Source of the DNA: CAZBWP01 sp964630265
Lineage (GTDB): Bacteria > Pseudomonadota > Alphaproteobacteria > Rhodospirillales > Defluviicoccaceae
DNA: 12,278 bases
NCBI GenBank assembly: GCA_964630265.1
Contig: CAZVRW010000084.1
Span: 1 to 12,278, forward strand
Reading direction: 5' to 3'
A program made the position numbers and the translations under genes. Below are positions 6,931 through 12,278 of the stretch, one piece after another (position 1 is the first letter of the stretch; every line of letters starts with the position of its first letter). Under the pieces are notes generated by a model. The model was not told where the DNA came from. It saw only the letters and a program-made list of their open reading frames with translations, and did not search any database.

Positions 6931-7643
6931 CACGCCGCCTGCCGCTCGTCGGCGACAATGCGGCCATCGGCGAGCCGGACGATCCGCCGGCAGCGGGCCG
7001 CCAACGCGCGCTCGTGGGTGATCAGGATCAGCGTCGTGCCGCGCCGCTCCTGCAACTCGAATAACGCCTGCATCACCTGCGCCCCAGTCGCCTGGTCCAG
7101 GTTGCCGGTCGGCTCGTCGGCCAGCAGCAGCGCCGGCTCGGCGACGAAGGCGCGGGCGAGCGCCACCCGCTGCTGCTCACCGCCCGAGAGCTGCGAGGGA
7201 TAGTGGCCGAGCCGGTGCCCGAGGCCGACCGCCCGCAGCTGCGCCTCGGCCTTGGCGAAGGCATCCGTCTCGCCGGCAAACTCCAGCGGCAGGGCGGCGT
7301 TCTCCAGCGCGGTCATGGTCGGCACCAAGTGGAAATTCTGGAAGACGATGCCCACCTCTCGGCGGCGGAAGCGCGCCAGTGCGTCCTCGTCGAACGATCC
7401 CAGATCGGCGCCGGCAACGCGCACCGTCCCCGCCGTCGGCCGCTCCAGTCCGGCGATCACCATCAACAGCGAGGTCTTGCCGGAACCGGAGGGGCCGACC
7501 AGGCCGATGGTTTCGCCCGGCGCCACCGCCAGGTCGATGCCGCGCAGGATGGCGACAGACCCCGCGGCCCCGATCAGGGACAGCTCGAGGCCGCTAAGAT
7601 CGACGGCGGCCGGCAACGGATCGGAGGAGGATGAACGTGGCAT
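6930..7643 (-). CDS. ybbA: ABC transporter ATP-binding protein (YbbA-like)
   Basis: The cytoplasmic ATPase of the YbbA-YbbP complex, 237 residues, the usual length for a single nucleotide-binding domain of the LolD/MacB type. All motifs are intact and in order: Walker A GPSGSGKT, Q-loop FQNFHL, signature LSGGEQQRVALARA, Walker B LLLADEPTGNLD, and H-loop ITHE. PTMTALENAALPL and the DEPTGNLD wording match YbbA/LolD-type proteins rather than importer ATPases. It overlaps ybbP by one base. The start is uncertain. The ATG at 7643 gives a normal N-terminus but has no clear Shine-Dalgarno. The ATG at 7682 adds 13 residues unlike the family and would overlap tesA by about 50 bases. A TTGACA element upstream (7702-7707) would start transcription between the two, which favours 7643. 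Confidence 0.92.
   Translation of the reverse strand: MPRSSSSDPLPAAVDLSGLELSLIGAAGSVAILRGIDLAVAPGETIGLVGPSGSGKTSLLMVIAGLERPTAGTVRVAGADLGSFDEDALARFRRREVGIVFQNFHLVPTMTALENAALPLEFAGETDAFAKAEAQLRAVGLGHRLGHYPSQLSGGEQQRVALARAFVAEPALLLADEPTGNLDQATGAQVMQALFELQERRGTTLILITHERALAARCRRIVRLADGRIVADERQAA
7623..7630 (+). promoter_or_regulatory. Ribosome binding site of tesA with ambiguous start
   Basis: GGAGGAGG abuts the ATG at 7631. If only its first half (7623-7627) pairs with 16S rRNA, the ATG is usable at 3 bases' spacing. If the second half pairs, the in-frame GTG at 7637 is at an ideal 6 bases. The two proteins differ by two residues before the signal peptide. Confidence 0.6.
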
Positions 7644-8323
7644 GTAGCAATAGGCGGGATGGTTTTCGGAGGTGCTCGGCATATGGCGCGCTGGTTTTCC
7701 TTGTCAACGCGGCCGTGGTCTGGCTCGGCGCCGCCGCACCCGCGGCAGCCCAGGACATGATCCGCATCCTGGCGCTCGGCGACAGCCTGGTCGCCGGCTG
7801 GGGACTGGCCGAGGCGGACGCCTTTCCGGCGCAACTGACGCGCGCGCTCGCCGCCGAGGGCCTGGCTGTCCAGATCGTCGACGGCGGCGTCTCCGGTGAC
7901 ACGTCGGCCGGCGGCCGCGCCCGCCTCGGCTGGCTGCTCGCCGGCGATCCCCCCGATGCGGTGATCGTCGAACTCGGCGCCAACGACGGCCTGCGCGGCC
8001 TGGATCCGGCGGAAACTGTCAGCAACCTCGACGCCATTCTCACCGAGCTCGACCGGCGCGGCCTGCCGACCCTGCTCGCCGGCATGCTGGCGCCGCCGAA
8101 CCTGGGCGTGGACTACGGCGCCGACTTCGCCGCGGTCTATCGCGACCTCGCGGCGGCGCACGACGTCGTCTTCTATCCGTTCTTTCTCGAGGGCGTCGCC
8201 GCGGAGCCGGCGCTCAACCAAGGCGATGGCATGCACCCCAACGCCGCCGGCGTCGCCGTGATCGTCGAAAATATCCTGCCGTCGGTGCGGGCGCTGATCG
8301 CGCGCGTCGCGGCCGACCGTTGA
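7631..8323 (+). CDS. tesA: SGNH/GDSL arylesterase, TesA-like (thioesterase I / lysophospholipase L1)
   Basis: A periplasmic serine esterase, 230 residues, acting on acyl thioesters, lysophospholipids and aryl esters in its E. coli relative. An N-terminal signal peptide (hydrophobic YGALVFLVNAAVVWLGAAA, then PAAAQ-D) is probably cleaved after AAAQ or nearby. The SGNH blocks are all present: ALGDSLVAGWG with the nucleophile Ser; GGVSGDTSAGG with the block II Gly; VELGANDGLRG with the block III Asn; and DGMHPNAAG with the catalytic Asp and His. The gene is divergent from ybbA-ybbP, the same order as in E. coli, and the 5' ends overlap, so its promoter must lie inside ybbA. The start is ATG 7631 or GTG 7637. 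No terminator was recognised behind it; thpR follows 97 bases later on the same strand. Confidence 0.94.
   Translation: MNVACSNRRDGFRRCSAYGALVFLVNAAVVWLGAAAPAAAQDMIRILALGDSLVAGWGLAEADAFPAQLTRALAAEGLAVQIVDGGVSGDTSAGGRARLGWLLAGDPPDAVIVELGANDGLRGLDPAETVSNLDAILTELDRRGLPTLLAGMLAPPNLGVDYGADFAAVYRDLAAAHDVVFYPFFLEGVAAEPALNQGDGMHPNAAGVAVIVENILPSVRALIARVAADR
7678..7707 (-). promoter_or_regulatory. Candidate promoter of ybbA-ybbP inside tesA
   Basis: A perfect TTGACA (7707-7702, minus strand) is followed after 18 bases by TATGCC (7683-7678), a weak -10. Transcription would begin around 7671, after the ATG at 7682 and before the ATG at 7643. The site lies within the signal-peptide codons of tesA. Confidence 0.33.
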
Positions 8324-8365
8324 GCCGAATTGCGCCCCGCGTCGCCGTGCGGCCGCGCTTCGCCC

Positions 8366-8395
8366 TTGATCCCGCGACGGATGCGCTGGCATACC
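8366..8395 (+). promoter_or_regulatory. Weak candidate promoter before thpR
   Basis: TTGATC (8366-8371) and CATACC (8390-8395) are 18 bases apart in the 97-base gap between tesA and thpR. Each matches the consensus at only 3-4 of 6 positions, so thpR may instead be read through from tesA. Confidence 0.2.
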
Positions 8396-8420
8396 AAGGC
8401 AGCGGATTGGGAGGACGGCC

Positions 8421-8996
8421 ATGTATCGCCTGTTCGTGGGAATTGCCCTGCCCGAAGACATCCGCGCCCGTCTCGGCGCCCTGTGCGGCGGCCTGCCTGG
8501 CGCCCGCTGGGTCGACGCGGAAAACTTGCATCTGACGCTCAGGTTCATCGGCGACGTGGGTCGCGATGCCGCCGAGGACATCCACGACGCCCTGGAACGC
8601 GTCCGGGGCGCGCCGTTCGAGCTGACCGTCTCCGGCCTCGGCTGCTTCGAGACGGGCCGAAAGGTGCGGGCGTTGTGGGCCGACGTCGGGCGCGAGGAAC
8701 GGCTGGTCTGGCTGCAGGAACGGATCGAATCCGTTCTGGTACGCACCGGCGTCGAGCCGGAACGCCGCAAGTTCAAGGCGCACGTCACGCTCGCCCGCTT
8801 CCGCAACGGCGGCTCGCCCCGCATCGGTGATTTCCTCGAGGCCCACAACACCTTCAGCGCCGGACCGTTCCCGGTCGAGGCGTTCACCCTGTTCCGCAGC
8901 TTCCTCGGCCGCGAAGGCCCCCACTACGAGGCCTTGGCCGAGTATCCGCTGCGGGCCACCGTCGACCTGTGTGCGGGATCGAGTGGGGCGAATTGA
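8421..8996 (+). CDS. thpR: RNA 2',3'-cyclic phosphodiesterase (2H phosphoesterase, LigT/ThpR family)
   Basis: A cytoplasmic enzyme of 191 residues that opens 2',3'-cyclic phosphates at RNA ends; bacterial members were first noted for 2'-5' RNA ligation in vitro. The two defining HxTx motifs are HLTL (His37, Thr39) and HVTL (His121, Thr123), at the normal distance, each in a conserved context (NLHLTLRFIG and FKAHVTLARF). The N-terminal MYRLFVGIALP is typical, and the length is the family norm. The start is well supported: GGGAGG at 8409-8414 is 6 bases before the ATG. It shares its strand with tesA upstream and the TPR lipoprotein gene downstream (218 bases away), but a functional link is not evident. 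The last residues (CAGSSGAN) extend beyond the conserved fold. Confidence 0.94.
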   Translation: MYRLFVGIALPEDIRARLGALCGGLPGARWVDAENLHLTLRFIGDVGRDAAEDIHDALERVRGAPFELTVSGLGCFETGRKVRALWADVGREERLVWLQERIESVLVRTGVEPERRKFKAHVTLARFRNGGSPRIGDFLEAHNTFSAGPFPVEAFTLFRSFLGREGPHYEALAEYPLRATVDLCAGSSGAN

Positions 8997-9082
8997 GCGA
9001 GACGCGAATCGTGTCGCAACCCGGCACCCCTCGACCGGGGCGCTCGTTTAGGATATCAGGACGTTAATGGTCTTGAAGGCTG

Positions 9083-9183
9083 GCCAACCTAGATTGTGGT
9101 TGGGCTGCAGATGATCCGCCTGTATCAGGCGGCGGTCTGTCGAGCGCTGGGTGCAGGTGGATCGCTGTTTTCGACCTGTCACC
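9083..9183 (+). promoter_or_regulatory. Leader with three consecutive stem-loops upstream of the TPR gene
   Basis: Three inverted repeats lie in a row before the gene: CCAACC/GGTTGG (9084-9089 with 9098-9103); the perfect 7-base CCGCCTG/CAGGCGG with a 3-base loop (9116-9122 with 9126-9132); and GGTGCAGGT/ACCTGTCACC with one bulge (9150-9158 with 9174-9183). None has a following T-run. They could structure the mRNA leader or be operator sites. The rest of the 218-base gap holds no gene I can support and no clear promoter. Confidence 0.4.
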
Positions 9184-9214
9184 TCCAACCGCTGTAGCGC
9201 GAAAGGTATCCCGG

Positions 9215-12200
9215 GTGAAACCACGCACCGCTCGAATTCGTCAGGTCGTCACCACATTCTCGGCGCTGCTGCTTGTCGCCGGCCTCGGCGCTTGTGGCGA
9301 CGAACAAACCGCCGGCGATTTTCGTGAGCGGGCACTGGCGCTGCAGGCCGAGGGCGATCTGGCCGCCAGCGTCATCGAATTCGCCAACGCCATCAACCTC
9401 GCCCCGGACGATCCGGAGCTGCGGTATCTCGCCGGCAAGGCATACCTGGAGTTGGGAAACGCCCCGGCCGCGGTGCGCGAACTCTCCCGCGCCGTCGAGA
9501 TCGGCTCGGAGCAGGCGGACGCGGCCGAGCTTCTCGCCGCGGCGCAGCGCTTCGTCGCGCTGCAGGACGGGCTTCCGGCAACGATTCTGGCGCTGCGCAA
9601 GGACCTGCTCGACAATCCCGACGATGCCGCCGCGCGCCTCCGCCTGGCGCGGGCCTATCTGGAACTCGGCAGCGGCGCCGCCGCGGAAACGGAGCTTCGG
9701 CGGCTGCTGGAAGCGGAGCCATACAATCTGGAGTTGCTGGCCGATCTCGGCCGCGCGCTGCTGCTCCAGGGCGCCTATGATCGCGTCCTCGAAGACTATG
9801 CCAACGTCGTCGGCGGCACGCGTGAGGAAAAAGCGGAATTTCTGATCCTGAGGGGGCAGGCGCTGCGTGGCAAGAATGACGACGATGCGGCGCGGCAGTT
9901 GTATGGCGAGGCGCTCGACGTCCTGCCGACCTACGCACCGGCGCTGCTGGCGCTGGCGGATCTGGAGGCGGACGCGCGCCGGTTCGACGTCGCGGCCGAG
10001 CTGATCGAGCGGTCGGCCGACGGCGTCGCCCACGACGAGGCGAAATGGCTCGAGGAAAAGGCCAACCTGGCCTTGTTGCGCGGCGACCTGGCCGCCGCGG
10101 AAGAGCTCTACGCCCGCACCCTGGCGCTGAAACCGCACCGCCTGATAGTGCAGCGCAACTTGGCCCGGGCCCAACTCGGTCAACAGAAGTACACGGAGGC
10201 GCTGCGGAACGTCGAGGCGATCCTGGCCAGTACGCCGAACGATGCGGAAACCACCTACATTCGCGCCGCGGCGGCCTACCACCTGGGCGACGACGAGGCC
10301 GCGATCGAGTTCGCGAACCGCACGACCAGTCTCTCGAATGCCCACCCGCACGCCTTTTTCCTGGCGGGGGCGGCCAACTATCGCGCCGGACGCCTGCAAC
10401 AGGCGGTGGCCGCGTTGGAAACCTATGTCGTCCGCGTCCCGGCAGACGAGGCGGGGCGCGTCTATCTCGCCAATGCGCTGGTACAGCTGCAAAACTATCG
10501 GCGGGCCCTGGAGGTGTTGCAGCCACTGGCCGGCGCGCGCGCCAACGATGTCGACTTTCTCGAGTTCGTCGCCAGCGTCGCGCGACGGGCCGGCGAACTG
10601 GAGCAGGCCGATGCGCTGCTGTCGCGGGCGACGGCGCTGCAGCCGGACGACGCGCAGTTACGCTCGCGGCTCGGCATCGTGAAGATCGCGCTTGGCGACA
10701 GCGAGAGCGGCGTCGGCGAACTGCGCAAGGCGATCGAGATCGACCCCGAGCGTCCCGAACTGCTGCTCCAGGTGATCCTGGAAAACATCCGCATGGGCCG
10801 GTTCGATGCGGCGCTCGCCGATGCCAAGCGGTATCAGGAGCAGCATCCCGACAAGGCCCAAGGCTGGCTGCTGGCCGGCATCGCCCACAACGGCAAGAAT
10901 GAAACGGTGGCCGCGTGGCAGTCGTTCGAGCATGTGCTGACCTTGCTGCCCGGACATCCCGGAGCGTCCGCCGGCTTGGCCGAGATCGCGGCCAAGGAGC
11001 GGCGCTTCGATGCCGCCCGCGGTTTCCTCGAAGAGTCGCTCGCCAAGTTTCCCGAGCAGCCTGAAACCTACATCAACCTCGCCCGCGTCGAGCACTCGGG
11101 CGGCCGCCCCGATGCCGCGATCGACTGGCTGGAGAAGGGCCTGGAGGTGCTCCCCGAGAACGCCGATCTCCGGATCACCCTGGCCGACGCCTATCGACAA
11201 GCGCGGCGGCCAATGGTGGCGCTGCAGGCGCTGGCGGCGGTCACCGACGTCACCGCCGATCTCCTGGCGGTGAGAGGCGCGGCCGAATTGCAGGCGGCGC
11301 GGCTCGACGAGGCGGTCCGGACCTTCACCGAACGGGCGCAACTGACGCCCGACGATCCGACGGCGCACGTGCAGTTGGCCGAAGCGGCGCTGCTCGCCGG
11401 GCAGCTCGCCCTGGCGCGGGAGCATGCCCGGGAGGCGGTGCGCCTCCAACCGGAGTCGTCCGCGGCGGGACTGGCGCTCGCCCGGGTGGAGATCGCCGGG
11501 CTCGGTGCCGCGTCGACGCGTGAGGAGGCGCAAGCCGTCACCACCGACGTCCGCGCGCTCTATGATGCTCAGCCCAACGCCCCGGCCGTCGGCGAACTGC
11601 GCGGGCTTTATTTCGCCAAATTCAACCAGCCCGAGCGGGCGGTGCCCTTGCTGCAGGCGGCGCAGGAGCGGCTGAACAACTCCTTCACCCTGGTGCGTCT
11701 GGCCACCGCGCAGCAGGAGGCGGGAGACGTGCCCGGCGCGGTGGCGACCCTCAGCGCGTGGCTCGACGCGTACCCCGAAGACCAATACGTCCGCTTCGCG
11801 CTGGCGCGCTTGGCCTTCGGCCGCGCGGATTATGAGTTGGCCGCGCTGCAGATGCGCGAGATTCTGGCCCGCGACCCCTCGCGCACCACGGTCTACTCGC
11901 CGTTGGCGGAAGCGCTGATGCGAACCGATCGCCTGGCCGAGGCGGCGGAGTACGCGCGTCTGGCCTATGCCGAACAGCCCTATGATCCGACGGCGAGCGA
12001 AGTGCTGGCCGTCGTCCACCTGGAGGACGGCAATCCCGAGCGGGCGCTCGCCATCCTCAAGCCGGTGGCCGATGCGTCGCCCGGCTATCCGTCGCTGCGC
12101 TTCCGCTATGCCCAGGCGTTGAGCGGTGTCGGCGACGTGGCGGCGGCGCGGACGGTGCTGGAGAGCCTGCTCGCCGAGGCGACGGCGTTTCCGGAACGGC

Positions 12201-12244
12201 CCCAGGCCGAGGCGCTGCTCGCGGGTCTCCCCGAAGCGGAGTGA
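9215..12244 (+). CDS. PrsT-like TPR-repeat lipoprotein (exosortase/PEP-CTERM-associated type)
   Basis: A 1009-residue envelope lipoprotein built almost wholly of tetratricopeptide repeats. The N-terminus has basic residues, a hydrophobic stretch (FSALLLVAGLGAC) and a lipobox ending at Cys27; Gly at +2 favours sorting to the outer membrane. From about residue 33 to the end, 34-residue helical pairs repeat (for example AEGDLAASVIEFANAINLAP, YLAGKAYLELGNAPAAVREL, GDLAAAEELYARTLALKPH, ESGVGELRKAIEIDPERPEL). The opening repeat (a two-helix unit ending in an N-A-I-N-L-A-P segment, then YLAGKAYLELG) and the overall plan match PrsT, a TPR protein of EpsH/XrtA exopolysaccharide-export loci, usually around 900 residues. 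That assignment is from memory and the protein could be another large TPR lipoprotein. GTG start; AAAGG at 9202-9206 is 8 bases upstream. No exosortase or polysaccharide genes are in view. Confidence 0.85.
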   Translation: MKPRTARIRQVVTTFSALLLVAGLGACGDEQTAGDFRERALALQAEGDLAASVIEFANAINLAPDDPELRYLAGKAYLELGNAPAAVRELSRAVEIGSEQADAAELLAAAQRFVALQDGLPATILALRKDLLDNPDDAAARLRLARAYLELGSGAAAETELRRLLEAEPYNLELLADLGRALLLQGAYDRVLEDYANVVGGTREEKAEFLILRGQALRGKNDDDAARQLYGEALDVLPTYAPALLALADLEADARRFDVAAELIERSADGVAHDEAKWLEEKANLALLRGDLAAAEELYARTLALKPHRLIVQRNLARAQLGQQKYTEALRNVEAILASTPNDAETTYIRAAAAYHLGDDEAAIEFANRTTSLSNAHPHAFFLAGAANYRAGRLQQAVAALETYVVRVPADEAGRVYLANALVQLQNYRRALEVLQPLAGARANDVDFLEFVASVARRAGELEQADALLSRATALQPDDAQLRSRLGIVKIALGDSESGVGELRKAIEIDPERPELLLQVILENIRMGRFDAALADAKRYQEQHPDKAQGWLLAGIAHNGKNETVAAWQSFEHVLTLLPGHPGASAGLAEIAAKERRFDAARGFLEESLAKFPEQPETYINLARVEHSGGRPDAAIDWLEKGLEVLPENADLRITLADAYRQARRPMVALQALAAVTDVTADLLAVRGAAELQAARLDEAVRTFTERAQLTPDDPTAHVQLAEAALLAGQLALAREHAREAVRLQPESSAAGLALARVEIAGLGAASTREEAQAVTTDVRALYDAQPNAPAVGELRGLYFAKFNQPERAVPLLQAAQERLNNSFTLVRLATAQQEAGDVPGAVATLSAWLDAYPEDQYVRFALARLAFGRADYELAALQMREILARDPSRTTVYSPLAEALMRTDRLAEAAEYARLAYAEQPYDPTASEVLAVVHLEDGNPERALAILKPVADASPGYPSLRFRYAQALSGVGDVAAARTVLESLLAEATAFPERPQAEALLAGLPEAE

Positions 12245-12278
12245 CCCTTCGCCTCCGCTGCGCTCCGCTCAGGATGAG
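12245..12278. other. Short intergenic end of window
   Basis: The 34 bases after the TPR gene stop contain GCTGCGCTCCGCTCAGGATGAG. From memory, similar words occur in dispersed intergenic palindromic sequences of several proteobacteria. Too short to classify, and no terminator hairpin is visible. Confidence 0.2.

Noticed and set aside
9017..9045. A terminator behind thpR (CCCGG...CCGGG)
   Set aside because: The stem is only 5 bases with a 10-base loop, alternatives compete, and no T-run follows.
9081..9100. A sigma-54-type promoter before the TPR gene (TGGCCAACCTAGATTGTGG), expected if PrsR controlled it
   Set aside because: The GG is present, but the GC of the -12 element is not at the required spacing and the -24 block matches poorly.
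9179..12019. Long minus-strand open frames opposite the TPR gene
   Set aside because: The plus-strand frame shows a lipoprotein signal and regular TPRs throughout; the antisense products are low-complexity mirrors of it.

Overview
The window is GC-rich (roughly two thirds G+C by eye) and densely coding, and it looks chromosomal. Genes start with ordinary Shine-Dalgarno sequences. The gene set (acetyl-CoA synthetase, BI-1/YccA membrane protein, AhpD-like protein, tesA divergent from ybbA-ybbP, a PrsT-like TPR lipoprotein) and the style of the intergenic palindromes suggest an alphaproteobacterium, possibly of the Rhodospirillales. That placement is inference only. No tRNA, rRNA, CRISPR array, insertion sequence or phage gene is visible.

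Layout, left to right. (1) The 3' end of an acetyl-CoA synthetase gene on +, closed by a strong hairpin with a UUCG loop. (2) Convergent to it, a long minus-strand gene for a cysteine-free right-handed beta-helix protein with a long Gly/Asp-rich acidic tail that has no Lys, Arg or His. This is the least familiar gene here. (3) A 316-base divergent intergenic region with short direct repeats, leading into (4) a small AhpD/carboxymuconolactone decarboxylase-like gene on +. (5) A convergent BI-1/YccA membrane protein gene on minus, with a clear intrinsic terminator between the two. (6) A 192-base gap with two large palindromes. (7) The minus-strand ABC pair ybbA-ybbP, overlapping at TGATG, and divergent from (8) tesA on +, with the two 5' ends overlapping. 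(9) thpR (2H RNA phosphoesterase) on +. (10) A 218-base leader with three consecutive potential hairpins, then a 1009-residue TPR lipoprotein resembling PrsT of exosortase (PEP-CTERM) systems, which runs almost to the window's end.

The tesA / ybbA-ybbP block is a conserved divergent arrangement also found in E. coli: an SGNH lysophospholipase/thioesterase secreted to the periplasm, next to an ABC exporter-type complex of unsettled substrate. The BI-1 protein, AhpD-like protein and acetyl-CoA synthetase look like independent housekeeping or stress units. The beta-helix protein and the TPR lipoprotein are the two candidates for cell-surface or exopolysaccharide biology, but nothing in the window joins them into one system. 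I see no convincing new multi-gene system. The best leads are the beta-helix protein with its secretion-like tail and homopolymer runs, the repeat-bearing region upstream of it, the paired palindromes behind ybbP, and the structured leader of the TPR gene.
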